Positions 37,273 through 47,817 of a stretch of 64,000 nt of DNA are shown here, in pieces. The DNA lies in contig NW_013657659.1 of assembly GCF_000142905.1 (NCBI RefSeq), positions 95,438 through 159,437 on the forward strand, written 5' to 3'. This DNA comes from Thecamonas trahens ATCC 50062. Lineage: Eukaryota; Apusozoa; Apusomonadida; Apusomonadidae. The notes beneath the pieces were generated by a model that worked only from the letters and a program-made list of their open reading frames with translations, was not told the origin of the DNA and searched no databases. Within the stretch, counting starts at the first letter, position 1; each line of letters opens with the position of its first letter. Made by a program: the position numbers and the translations under genes.

Positions 37273-38855
37273 GGCGCAGGTGGAGGGTGGCGTTGGGAAC
37301 GAGGCCTGCGGCAGCCAGGCTCTCCGTCGCGTCTGCGTATACCTTGGGAGGAAAGGTGGTGCGGAGCTCGTAGCGTCCGCGCTCGAGGCCGAGATGTGTG
37401 GCGATGGCGTCAAATACAGTGTTGAGCGTGTCGCCGTGGCTCAGCTTGAGCAGGAGCATCGGCGACGCCACCGACTTGACCCGCAGCGTGGTGATGGCCT
37501 TGGCCGAGCTGGGGCGGGCGGTGGCGGACGACGGCACGTTGGCGTTAGCCACCTCAAGCTCTTTGAGGATTAAAGTGGGGACGACAATGACGTCCGACGG
37601 CGACCCGGGCTTGCCGCTCCCGCCGACCTGCAGCAGTTGGGCGACGTCCGATCGGACGGCGTGGACCTTGCCGTCGCGGACAACGCGCTCCGGGAGGCGG
37701 GCAAGGAACTCGGCGGCGCCGACTTGGCGGTCCGCAGCTCGGCTTCCCACGCCGTTCTGTCCGCTGACGACAACAGAGCCGTCGGCCGAGCGGCCAGCGC
37801 CAGAGAAGGGAGCAACCTCGAGCTTGGGCGTAAAGACCTCGGTTGTCCGCGGCGTGACGTCAAACGGCACACCATCTGGGTAGCGCTCTTGGAGCTCCGA
37901 CGGAAAGTAGCCGTCAAAGACGTCGGCCAGAAAGTCGTAAGCTGTCGAGACGCCGGTCTCTGGATGCGGCGCAAACGAGCGGAAGATATCGTCGGCCGGC
38001 GTCCCCGATCGCGCCATGATCAGGCCGTTGGCATAGAGCGTAACGTCGATGGCCTGAACCTGAGCAAGCCGGCCGCCGCGGGAGTGCTCGCTGCTCGCCA
38101 CAACCTCGGCCGTTCCGTCGCCGGCCACGTAGTTGAGGTGCTTGAACCGGGCAAGAAGAACCGTGAGGTCGAACGGAAAGACGACCGGAGGGGGCGTAGC
38201 CTCGCCGCCGGTGTGATCACCTCCCTCGTTGCCAGGCTCTATGTCGTTGCTGTCGTCGACGCTGACGTCGTCGTCGTCGTCACTGTCGGAACCGTCGCCG
38301 ACCCAGATGAGGCCATAGTCGGCGAGAAAGCCATCGATCTCAGAGATGTGCTTGCGGAGCCGGGCGTTCTCGTCCTGCAGCCCAGCAATGAGCGAGCTCT
38401 GGCCATCAGCAGCAGCAGCGCCCGCCTCTAGCTCGGCAATCTTCCGCCTCAGGACAGCGATGGCAGCATCCTTTTCACACAGCTTGTCCTTCAGCTCAGC
38501 GTTTTGCGCCTCGACCCTTGTAAGCCGCGAGACAACGACGGAGACCAGGCCCGAGTCCGTGGCAGACATGGAAGCCGGACCGACCCGCGATCCGCTGGCC
38601 AAGCGAGTCTTCTCCGACGCTACAATATGGCTCGGATTCAAATCGGAGGGCATTCCTTGGTCAGAGCCACCATCGCCCTCTCCAGCAGCAGCACCAGCAG
38701 CAGCAACTTCTTGCTCAAAGACCGGCTTGACCGACCTCGGCGGCGGATCCAGAGCCAAGTCACGCATCAGCCTTGCCTGCAGTGCCGCATCTGCATCACG
38801 ATCGCCTGTGAATGCGTTTGACGAGTACGGCGAGGGCCGGAAGACAGGAAGAGCG
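37265..38855 (-). CDS. UBXN11: UBXN11 (Socius)-like SEP/UBX-domain protein, 5' end unresolved
   Basis: About 529 aa from the probable acceptor. A coiled-coil region (LTRVEAQNAELKDKLCEKDA) is followed by ISEIDGFLADYGLIWVGDGS, found in the same position in UBXN11. The SEP domain has LYANGLIMARSGTP and GYFPSELQERYPDGVPFDV, then FLARLPERVVRDGKVHAVRS. The C-terminal UBX-like fold ends FPPKVYADATESLAAAGLVP. These blocks are collinear with animal UBXN11. UBX proteins recruit the p97/VCP ATPase; UBXN11 has been tied to Rnd GTPases and actin. Upstream, a C-rich tract (G on plus, 38862-38909) and gcgcag suggest a 3' splice site at 38856. The exon with the true ATG was not found; the first in-frame ATG is 38767. 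Confidence 0.87.
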
Positions 38856-39448
38856 CTGCGCAAGGAGGGGGGGGAGGGGGGGGTGAGGGTGGGGGGGGGG
38901 GGGGGGTGCCTGTGGAGTGAGTGCCGTCTGTGGCGGGTGTTCCACGCGCGGATGCGCGCCAAAGTTGGCTGCGCAAATGGTTTCGTAGTTTGATTTCTGC
39001 AATTGGTTCGGTGGTGTTGGTGCCGGTGCAGATGCTGATGCTCATTGATGACGTGAAACGGAGGAGAGGGAGGGGAGGAGGGAGAGAAGCCACAACATCA
39101 TCATTGGAATGTAAAATGTACATCCCTTTGCCTATACCCTCTGTTATTATCATCATCATCATCGTCATCATCATGGTCCATCGATCACCAGGTTTTCGTG
39201 AAACAGCCCACCACTGCTAGCGACTACATATACGACGACATATGTATGTAGTCGCTGGGTAGCAGTGACGGGCTGTTTCTTTTTGTGCGGAGAAAAAGCG
39301 GAAGAGGTGCGGAGAGTGATCAATATTTTCAATCATGACCATTCAACGCTCTCCAATAGAGAGGCGACAGACATTGGCCCAACCTCGTTGTTTGCCTGGA
39401 GGACCATCTTACAGAAAAGGTCGTAGAGTGTTCAGAGCAAGAACCATT
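38856..39448. other. 593-bp interval between UBXN11-like and the sushi receptor-like gene
   Basis: It holds the C-rich tract of the UBXN11-like gene, then a minus-strand ATG near 39045 (MSISICTGTNTTEP) that could be an unplaced first exon. A trinucleotide catcat run lies at ~39145-39175 and a long hairpin at 39200-39279 (separate entry). The final 115 bp contain an in-frame ATG at 39335, an alternative start for the downstream gene. Confidence 0.4.
39200..39279 (+). repeat. 80-nt near-perfect inverted repeat (hairpin)
   Basis: Three helices stack: GAAACAGCCC with GGGCTGTTTC (10 bp), CACTGCT with AGCAGTG (7 bp), and AGCGACTACATA with TATGTAGTCGCT (12 bp). They are separated by a 2x2 internal loop and a 4-nt bulge, with a 14-nt terminal loop. 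A TTTTT run follows at about 39281. It is AT-richer than the surroundings. It could be a hairpin RNA, a small MITE-like element or a structured regulatory site. Confidence 0.75.
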
Positions 39449-42400
39449 ATGAGTGGTAGCATGTTGTTTGCACTGGAATGTGTGGTGGTGGTGGTGGGGC
39501 TTGTTCTCGCTCTCCCTATCACCCTCTCTGAGCCCACAACGTACTCCATGGACGCCACCGTCGCATCGTCTGCCTTTGTCGGCGCTCAGCTGTCGGGATC
39601 GGTGTCGGACTCGCCCAGCCAATGGCAGATGGATAATGGCGTAACAGGCGGTCTGCTCTTTGCTTTTACTCCCGACGGCCTCAACTCGTCCACAGGCCAT
39701 GTCCATGTCCTTCCATCCTCCACCCTCCTCTTTCCCGGAGGCTCCAACGTGGCGCTTCTCGGCTCGATGAGGGTTGCTGCCAGGCCGTTCGACGAGCCCG
39801 ACGCTCTCCTCGCCCTGCCCTTCTCTGATGCGGCGTGGCAGGTGCCGAATGGCCTCTCGGGCAGGGCAATGATCCCCAGCAGCTTCCAATCGTCTTTGCT
39901 TGGCGACACTTCGAGCTTCCAGATGTCCGGTAGCGCCGTCGCGGACTCACTCACTCTCGCCTTCAACAGCCCATCGTTTGGCACGCACCTGGGCCTGTAC
40001 GTCACGCCGGCATCGTGTGCATCGACCTCGTGTGATGTGTTCCTCTCACCGCTGCCTTCGCTCACTGTGAACTACTATCACGTCTGTCCGGTCGTTAGCG
40101 GCGTGGCTAACGCGCGGGTCCGCGATTCGGAGCACACGTCGCAACCGTACGCGCCGGTGGGCGAGAACCTGGTCGTCGAGTGCGAGTTGGGCGCCAAACT
40201 TGAACCGCCGCACTCGGGCAACGCCATCGCGGTCACTTGCTCCCCCGACGGTAGCTACTCGCCGACTATCGGCTCCGTGGCGTGCGCGTTTCCGCCGCCG
40301 CCGCCGCCGCCGTATGCCTGTGAACTCCTCCCGCCACCGACCAATGGCAACATCTCGTTCTCCAATTATGGCTACCGCGGCTCCATGGCGACGTCAGTCT
40401 GCAACGCCGGCTATGATCTTGTGTCCGGATCGACTACCCGCGAGTGCACCGGCGAGTCCGGCTCGCCGCCAGGCAACGGCGGGAGCGCAGGCAGCGAACC
40501 GCCGGGATGGTCGGGCATCCCGGTCTCATGCATCGTCGTCGAGTGTCCTGGACTGCTTTGGCCGACCAACGGCGTCATCTCGTGTTCGGGCGCATCATCT
40601 CCGTCGGTGGAGGGCGCGTACCAGGAGCAGTGCAATACGACGTGTAATGCTGGATTCTCGCTTGTCGGCGCAGCGACGCGGACGTGTCGGGCCGACTCGA
40701 CATGGAGCGGCAGCATAGCGCCGTTTTGCTCCTCGTTTAACATCTCGACCTCGTACGCCGTATTCCAGGGCCCAACCGAGCTTCAAGTGCCAGCCGGCGC
40801 CACGCTCGGGTTCTCGGTCTCGGTCCGCGACTCTAGCGGCTTCCCGGTCATGACCGGAGCCGACGCGCCGATGGTGCGCACCTCGCCCGACGGCGTCAAC
40901 CTTGTCAGCGAAACGGTGTACCGCGGCAACGGGCTGTACAACGCGCTCTTTCCAGTGGCGACCAAGGTCGGCAACTACCTCTACGAACTTGGTGTCAACA
41001 ATCTCCCGTTCGAGACTGCCCCCAACGTGCTCAATGTCACAGTTGTGCCGGGCCCGCTCGATCCAGGCACGACGTATGTCGAGTACAATGGCGAGGAGCT
41101 GGTCGACTCGCAGCTGGACATTGCCACATCGGTTGCGCTCGAGTATCACATCGTCCTCCGGGATGAGTACGAGAACGCGCTGGTACGCCTTCCCGCTGGC
41201 GGAACAAGCGTATTTTCGGTCATCCTCAAGCTCGGCTCGGTCGTCACGCCGGTATTGTACCTCAACGAGGTGACGGAGCCTTCGGCCCGACTGGCGCTTG
41301 GCATCTACGTCGAGGTCGGCGGCACGTACACCATGTCGATCAAGGCTGGTGTCACCGACATTGCACTCTCGCCGTTGATTGTCAACGCGGCGCAAGTCTG
41401 CCAGCCGGGCTTCAAGGTCTTTTCCGAGTTTGCTTGCACCGGATGCGGGATCTCGACCTACTCGGACACGATTGGTGCGCCCGAGTGCACAGCGTGTCCA
41501 CAGTATGCGACGTCGCCGGAGCTCTCGTCGACGTACCTCAACTGCTCGTGCTTACCAGACTACTGGTTTGGGCCGGAGCCGCGGACTGCGGCGTCGATCT
41601 GCATTCCGTGCCCAGTGGGCGGAGTGTGTGACGGCGGCGACTCGTGGCCGTACTCCGGGACGGGTTACTTTGAGAAAGAGCCGGGCTCTGCGGTGTTTGT
41701 CGAGTGCGAGCGAGCAGGGGCGTGCGCGGGCAGCAACGGGTGCTCGCCGGGTCATCTCGGGTACATGTGCAACGAATGTGCGCCAGGCTACCACACCGGG
41801 CCATCGGGCAACTGCCGCAAGTGCCCCAAGTCATCGTGGGCGCTCATTCTACTGTTGATGGTGCTCATTGTGGGGCTGGCCGGGGCGGTGGTGGCGGTTC
41901 TTGCGCTCACTCTCTCCAAGCAGCAGGAGCATCCCGAGGGTGACGCACTGCTCAAGATGGGACTGCGGGTCCGCCTCATTCCGGCGACTCTGTCGATGAC
42001 GATTGTGGCGATGCAGGTGGTAGGCATGCTGTCTGAGAGTCGGCTGGGATGGCCGACGACGGCAAGGTCGGCGATGCGGCTGGCATCGGTGTTCAACATT
42101 GACATGCGGGTGTTTGGCACCGAGTGCACCATCGGCTCGTTCCACAACAACTACGTGTTCTCGGTCTCGCTCCCGCTCATGCTCGTGGCTGCGCTGGCTG
42201 TCGGGTTCTTCCTTCTCAAGCTGACGCGGCACATGTTGCTGTGCAAGGTGCTCCGGGTGAGGTCGATGAGGGCTGCGCCGTTTCTGGACGGCTCGCTCTT
42301 CACCATCATGCCCGTGCTGTACATTCCGATTGCGCGTACAACGCTAGTGTACTTTGACTGCACACAGCTGCCCAACGGCAACTTTGTGCTCGATGCCGAT

Positions 42401-43518
42401 CTGGGCGTCAAGTGCTTTGACCATTCGTGGTGGGCGCTGTTTCCGGTGGCGGTGACAGCGGTGACGCTGTATGTGGTCGGCCTTCCGCTGTACGCGCTGG
42501 TGCGCCTGGTAACGAACCGGGCGGACCTCTTTGAGCCGCATGTCTTCTCGCGGTTTGGCGCGCTATACAAGCTCTACCGCACGCCGTTCTATCTGGGTGA
42601 AATCGCCAACATGAGCAAGCGGCTGCTGCTTGTGGTGGCGTCACTATTTCTTTCTCGGGCGCAGATCGCGCAGGTCGGGCTCATTCTGGCAGTGCTCTTT
42701 ACTGGCTTGCTGGTGGTTGTCCGGCACGAGCCGTACTTTTATCCGCTGTACAACACGACAGACCGGCGAATCTCGCTCGCGCTGGTCCTGCTGGTCTTTG
42801 TCGGCATGGGCGCGTACACCGAGCGCGGGGCGGACAACTCGTCGCCCAACGCGTACTTTACGGCTGCGACGATTCTTGTGCTCATCGCGCTGTTTCTTAT
42901 CTGCTCGGTGGCGATTACGACCGAGATGCGTGAGCTGTTCAATGAGCGATCGCACAAGTACTCGGGCTACACCCACCGCGGGCGGATGCTGCGGCGGCAC
43001 ATTGACGGGCAGCTGCCGGACCTACGGCCCGGGCTCGCCAATCTGCTTCAGAACGCGTTCGAAGCTGCTGAGGATGCCGAAGCCCGTGGCGACTACACGC
43101 TGAAGGGAGCGCTGAGCTCGTCTGCGTCAGCGCTACACCTTCCGCTGGCGCGGGCTGAGCTCTCACCTACTCTCGCCACCGACCTTCCGCCGGAGCTTGA
43201 GGACAGCAGCAAGGCGGATGCGCTCTCGCGGATCGACTCGATTGCGCTCGAGGACACAGGCGGCATGTTCTTCAACCCGGTGTACTTTGTGGATGAAGGT
43301 GACGAGGAGGACGATTTCGACCGGCAGGTCTCGGGTGTGTTCGGCATGCTGGCCGCCGGAGGCTCATCCGGCGCGCTGGCCGCGGGGGATCGTCAACGAC
43401 GCTGGCCTCGACCCACTACAGCGCGAACCCGCCTACGCCGCGGATGACCCCGTGGATGGACGCGATTTCCGAGTCGACATCGTCATTGGAAGGCGATGAG
43501 TCTGCGCCGTGGGACTGA
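39449..43518 (+). CDS. Sushi-repeat, cysteine-rich multi-pass membrane receptor-like protein; frame break near the C-terminus
   Basis: About 1355 aa. A signal peptide (MSGSMLFALECVVVVVGLVL) is followed by a jelly-roll-like region and three sushi/CCP modules (e.g. CELLPPPTNGNISFSNYGYR, CPGLLWPTNGVISC). Beta-rich, filamin/Ig-like modules come next (FQGPTELQVPAGATLGFSVS), then TNFR/EGF-like Cys-rich repeats (CTGCGISTYSD, CNECAPGYHTGPSGNCRKC). About eight or nine transmembrane segments begin at SWALILLLMVLIVGLAGAVV. A cytosolic tail closes the protein. Near 43384, after GALAAG, the frame breaks in a five-G run: as read it ends at 43447, while one extra G gives SSTTLASTHYSANPPTPRM to a stop at 43518, which looks authentic. 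The large ectodomain suggests adhesion or sensing; the ligand is unknown. An ATG at 39335 is an alternative start without a signal peptide. Confidence 0.8.
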
Positions 43519-43538
43519 ATAGACAAACAGCAGAGAGC

Positions 43539-45148
43539 CTACTCTGGCTCGTCGTCGATCGGCTCGGGGTCGAAGCGCTTCTTCAGCTGCTCCATAACGA
43601 TAAAGATAATGATGACGCGCGGGCCGATACGGGCAAAGTTGGGCCAGAAGCCGTTCCACAGGCAGAGAACGCCTTCGGCCTTGACCGACTTGATGAAGCA
43701 GTCGATCATGGACTTGTACAGCTTGCCCTTCCCGGTTGCCGGGTCGCGCGGCTGGTTGAGCATGCGCGACTTGGCAACGTCAAACGGCGACGAGGCGAGT
43801 GCCGAGACAAAGCCGGCGCCCGTAGCGGTGACGGCGTGGAGCGGGAGCCCATTGTCCGAGTGCGAGCCAAGGAGCCGGTGCTTCTGGATAAAGTACTTGA
43901 GCTCGTCGTAGGCCGGGAGCTCTGCCGCGGCGAGGACGGTAGCGCGGGCGCATGTCGGCCCGACACCGGACCACAGCGCGAGGACGCCTTCGTTGCGAAT
44001 GATGTGGGTAAAGGCGTGAAGCAGCGAGGTGTAGCGGGTCTTGACAGCGTCGCCGGCCATGCCGGCAGCCTGCATCCGGACCTTGATCAGATCCGCCGGG
44101 TTGCAGATAGCCGAAGAGAGGGCGCCAGCGCCGGCGCCGGCCACCACCTTGAGAGTCAGCGGCATCTGGTCTTTGGGCATATCGGGCGGGATACCCAGGA
44201 GCGTCTTCATCGGGGTGTACAGGCCATAGCGCATCGAGCCGTACGTGGCCTGGCGGAGCAACGCCGGCGAGAGGCCCCCAAACAGGGCTTTGATGCCCTC
44301 CTTGCGGGCCATTGTGCGGACGGCATCAAAGACGCCAGTGTACGCCCTGGTTGCACCCAGTTCGCCCTGAAGCTGGAGGCGGGTCTGTAGCCAGTCGCAG
44401 CGGTAGTAGATATCAGCGATTGACGGCAGATACCAGCGAGTGGCGGCAGATGCCAGTGAGTGGCGGCAGATGCCAGCGAGTGGCGGCAGATGCCAGCGAG
44501 TGGCGGCAGACACCAGCGATTGGCGGCAGATACCAGCGAGTGGCGGCAGATACCAGCGATTGGCGGCAGATACCAGCGATTGGCGGCAGATACCAGCGAT
44601 TGGCGGCAGATACCAGCGATTGGCGGCAGATACCAGCGATTGGCGGCAGATACCAGCGATTGGCGGCAGATACCAGCGATTGGCGGCAGATACCAGCGAG
44701 TGGCGGCAGATGCCAGCGATTAGCGGCAGATACCAGCAAGGTCAGCCCCAAGCCGTCATTCGAATGTTCGACATCCGCCGCAGTGCGGCATTTTGTTCGT
44801 TCCGCGCGCCACCAGCGAACACAGCCACGAGACACGGAGCCATTCCCAGGGCAACCAGAGCGAGTACCACATCCAATGAGTACAGAGCCAGACCCAAGTG
44901 ACCCTCCACTGTCTCTTGTACCTACCCATTCCCTTCTCTGTCCATCCAACTCCCTCTATCACCCACCCTGCCCCTGTCCTGGCTGCTGCCTGCCCTGGCT
45001 GCCCACCGCCCTCCCCCTTCCCCCTGCTCCACCCTCTGCCCAATACCAGCCGTACCTTGACCACATCGATGGGAATGGTGCAGCACTCGGCAACACATGA
45101 GGCGATGCCACCAAAGGCAAGTCCGATGGCCACTGATGATGAATCCAT
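43539..45148 (-). CDS. Mitochondrial carrier family (SLC25) protein, UCP/dicarboxylate-like, two exons
   Basis: Exon 1 is 45148-45056 (31 codons: MDSSSVAIGLAFGGIASCVA through IPIDVVK). The intron is 45055-44385 (gtacgg...ctacag) and exon 2 is 44384-43539; about 312 aa, the standard carrier length. The three repeats carry the signature Px[DE]xx[KR]: PIDVVKTRLQ (formed across the splice), PADLIKVRMQ and PFDVAKSRML. Also visible are GGLSPALLRQATYGSMRYGL, LWSGVGPTCARA and LWNGFWPNFARIGPR. The third-repeat region and the RIGPR-like end resemble the uncoupling-protein/dicarboxylate/oxoglutarate subgroup. The substrate is not deducible. It sits in the inner membrane. The intron hosts a 16-copy 20-bp minisatellite. 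Confidence 0.93.
44413..44732. repeat. 20-bp minisatellite, 16 copies, inside the carrier intron
   Basis: The unit is about CAGCGATTGGCGGCAGATAC, repeated head to tail with a strict 20-bp period and a few variable positions (t/g, y, r). Since 20 is not a multiple of 3, all three plus frames share one repeating peptide and stay open, which produces spurious long ORFs. It lies within the 671-nt intron of the mitochondrial carrier gene and makes up about half of it. Confidence 0.95.
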
Positions 45149-45511
45149 CTGATTTCAATTGGTGGAGATGAGTGAGATGACATAGTATGCTGCCTGCTAC
45201 TGCGACTGCCGACTGCGGCTGGTACTGCTGATGAGCGTGTCCTCTCGGGTCATCAGGGCGAGGAGGGGAGGGGTTGGACTCTTTGACTGATGCAAGGACT
45301 CTAGAAGTGAGCGATGGTGGGATCAGAGATGAGAGACGTAGGATGGTGGTATTGGGCGTCGGCTCAGTGAGCAGGATCTGGGGGGGGGATGGATGATGGT
45401 GGCATGACGTAGGAAGAAGAAGAGTGGAGGCATGAGATCAGGGTGGGAACTCCATGATCATGTTAGAGAATGTAGGCGGTACGGGTAGAGGGGCTAAAGC
45501 GTCAGATGCCG
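45149..45511. other. 363-bp interval with no gene recognised
   Basis: This lies between the carrier's ATG and the ZMAT2 stop, both on the minus strand, so it probably holds the carrier promoter and the ZMAT2 3' end. It is moderately G-rich on the plus strand, with a nine-G run near 45380 and short gatg/gagg repeats. No coding frame or RNA gene is convincing. Confidence 0.5.
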
Positions 45512-46178
45512 CTACTTGCGCACTCCAAACGAGACCGGGAGCCCCATCTTGGAACGTATGTCGGCCTCGGCTTTGGCGGCCGCAAGCGCGGCCGAGTTCA
45601 TGCCGAGCTGGCTCGACGAGCCCAGTCCGCCCAAGACGGCGGTCTCTTCGCGCTTGCGCTTGCGCTTCCGCTTGCGGACGGCGCGCTTCTCGGCGGCGAC
45701 GGCCTCATTGGCCTCGATCGCCGCGTCAAGCGTGTACGCGTCCGCAGCCGCAACCGGGGTGCCCTCGGGTGCCAGCTCGCCAAGGGCACGACGACGGCGG
45801 AGGTCCTTACGATGGGCACGAGCCTCGCGCTTGGCTGCCACCAGCTCGTCCAGATGGGCGATGACATCCTTTGCCGGCACGTTCTCCACCCGCATCGACA
45901 TGCCCAGGGCCTTGGCATGCCGCCGCGAGGCCATGTGCGCCAGATACGCCATCGAGTCGGTCAGCACTGTGTCGCACACCTTGCAGTGGTAGCCGGCCCG
46001 GAGCGTGCCTGCCCGCAGCCGCACCCGCTTCCCCACAGCCTTGTCTACGTCCACAACCTCGGATCTCTTCAGATTGCCTCGCATCTTGTGCTTCAGCCGC
46101 ACCGCGCCCTTGCTCTCCGGTGCAGCGAGTCCACCAGCTCCTCCACTTCCGCCAGCAGCCCCAGCAGTAGTGCCACCT

Positions 46179-46211
<33 letters not shown>

Positions 46212-46309
46212 TCGGCCTCGGCTTCCTCGGCAGCCGCAAGCTCCTTGGCCCGCGCCGCTGCGCTCTCTGTATCCCACACCTTGCGGAATGTGTGGTCGAC
46301 ACCCGACAT
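45512..46309 (-). CDS. ZMAT2: ZMAT2/SNU23-like spliceosomal zinc-finger protein
   Basis: About 265 aa. The N-terminus TFRKVWDTESAAARAKELA matches the FRRKWDKDEYEKLA start of ZMAT2. The central U1-type C2H2 finger YHCKVCDTVLTDSMAYLAHM continues with ASRRHAKALGMSMRVE; the run GMSMRVE is almost invariant in ZMAT2/Snu23. A basic helical tail (KREARAHRKDLRRRRALG) follows. The protein is a U4/U6.U5 tri-snRNP component needed for activation of the spliceosome near the 5' splice site. That is notable beside the unusual donor consensus here. An Ala/Gly-rich insert (poly-Ala from gccgcc repeats) separates the N-terminus and finger. A C-rich tract (G on plus) precedes the ATG. Confidence 0.88.
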
Positions 46310-46518
46310 GTTGGTTGGTGTGTGTATAGGGGGGTGAGGTGGGGGGGGGGAGCTTGGCGGGGTCCGCGACTTGGCTCGGCTCTGATCGGCTTGGCTCGAC
46401 TCAACCGGCGGTGAGCTGGTAGGTGATGGGACTGGTGCTCGATCTGGGACAATAGACAGCACTCAACAGACAGAGTGTGCACGAGGGCGCGGGATCAGTT
46501 TAGGATGACGGATGATAG

Positions 46519-47817
46519 TCAGAATGCGCCACCCTGCCGATCGAGTCGCATGTTGTAGAGGATGGCAAGGAGTGAGGCGTAGAGGGAGAGGGTCTTGCCG
46601 ATGAGACTTGGCGTGATGAGGATGGCACCAAAGAGGCGGAAGCCGGCCTGGCGGTGTGAGATGATGGTGATAAATGGGGCGGTTCGTCGCGGGTGCGCTC
46701 CAGCTTTGGCAGTGGATCTCGTCAGCGCTGCAACGATGCCGGAGGTGCCCTGGGCGTGAACACGCGCAGCGCCGCCGATGACAACGAGGGCAACCGCCAG
46801 CGTGGCCAGAAACCAGAATAGCTGCACCATGAGGATCTCAGACGAGTCAATGGGGGCCACAACGAGGCGGAAGGCAAGAAAGACGTTGAGCGCACAGTGC
46901 GCCACCATAACAATGCCGAGATGAATCCGCCCAAACCGCGAGATAAAGTCCATCCGATCAGTTATGACCCTGTGGCGGGCGTTGATCCACGGCCCAGGCT
47001 CGGCATCGTCCCCGCTCCCAATGTCTGTGGCAAGCGCCGCATACTGGCCGCGAACCACGTTGAGAAGGAGCAGGTATGGCAGGAGCGGAATGAGCCATGC
47101 GATCGAGCCCACAACGACGCTGAACTCAAAGACCACTAGGTACACGCGGCTATCCTTAGCCGGCCCGCGAAAGTCGTCCCACACCTGGGTCAGCACCCCT
47201 TCGTTGTTGATCTCCGCCATCGGCGCAATGGTCATGTCCAAAACCGTCAGCGGAATCACAATGAGCAGCCCGATAATAAAGGCGCGATTGAGAGAGCGGA
47301 CCGCCACCCGGGCGCTCCATGAGCTGTCTGCTGGTGCCTCCTCGTCGACGTCCGAGTACGATTTGACTTGGTGGACAAGATCAGGTAGGACGCCTAGCAG
47401 CAGGTTAGCGAACCAGCGCGGTGGCATGATCAGCGCCATGCAGAGATAGACAAGGCCGACTTGACCTACAAACAGCACCCCAAGAACGGTCATGGTTGGG
47501 AAGCGCGAGTCGTGGATGCCCGCCGCCCCAATGATGGCAACCGCTACGCACATCAGACCCAATGCCGAGGCCACACATTGTGCCACCCGCCCCTCTATCT
47601 GTTTGTCGCTCCGATCCAAAAACGTAGCCATCAGTACCCACTCCATGGCCCGCATCCCTATCCCCGCCGTCGCCACATTCATCGCACTGCCGCCGCTCTC
47701 GCCCTTTGCCCGACTCGCACAGCTCCCGGACAAAGTCAAATCCGAGCTCAAGCCCGAGCCCGAGCTCCAGCCGCTCTCGGTGGTGTACTCCGATTGTGCC
47801 CTTGTGTATCTACCCAT
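46519..47817 (-). CDS. Seven-transmembrane protein, possibly gustatory-receptor-like
   Basis: About 432 aa. The hydrophobicity pattern gives seven helices: VAQCVASALGLMCVAVAIIG; MTVLGVLFVGQVGLVYLCMA; IIGLLIVIPLTVLDM; VVVGSIAWLIPLLPYLLLLN; HLGIVMVAHCALNVFLAF; LFWFLATLAVALVVIG; and a last one near SLIGKTLSLYASLLAILYNM. The loop after helix 4 is long and charged, and helix 7 is followed by a very short tail. This order, and the Leu/Tyr-rich end of the last helix, recall the insect gustatory-receptor-like family reported from some protists, but no diagnostic motif is certain. A GPCR-type DRY or NPxxY is absent. A Ser/Thr-rich N-terminus of about 60 residues precedes helix 1. Start at the first ATG after 47900. 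Confidence 0.5.
   Translation of the reverse strand: MGRYTRAQSEYTTESGWSSGSGLSSDLTLSGSCASRAKGESGGSAMNVATAGIGMRAMEWVLMATFLDRSDKQIEGRVAQCVASALGLMCVAVAIIGAAGIHDSRFPTMTVLGVLFVGQVGLVYLCMALIMPPRWFANLLLGVLPDLVHQVKSYSDVDEEAPADSSWSARVAVRSLNRAFIIGLLIVIPLTVLDMTIAPMAEINNEGVLTQVWDDFRGPAKDSRVYLVVFEFSVVVGSIAWLIPLLPYLLLLNVVRGQYAALATDIGSGDDAEPGPWINARHRVITDRMDFISRFGRIHLGIVMVAHCALNVFLAFRLVVAPIDSSEILMVQLFWFLATLAVALVVIGGAARVHAQGTSGIVAALTRSTAKAGAHPRRTAPFITIISHRQAGFRLFGAILITPSLIGKTLSLYASLLAILYNMRLDRQGGAF

Noticed and set aside
44312-45100. 262-aa plus-strand ORF over the minisatellite
   Set aside because: It owes its length to the 20-bp repeat, which has no stops; it overlaps the carrier intron and exon.
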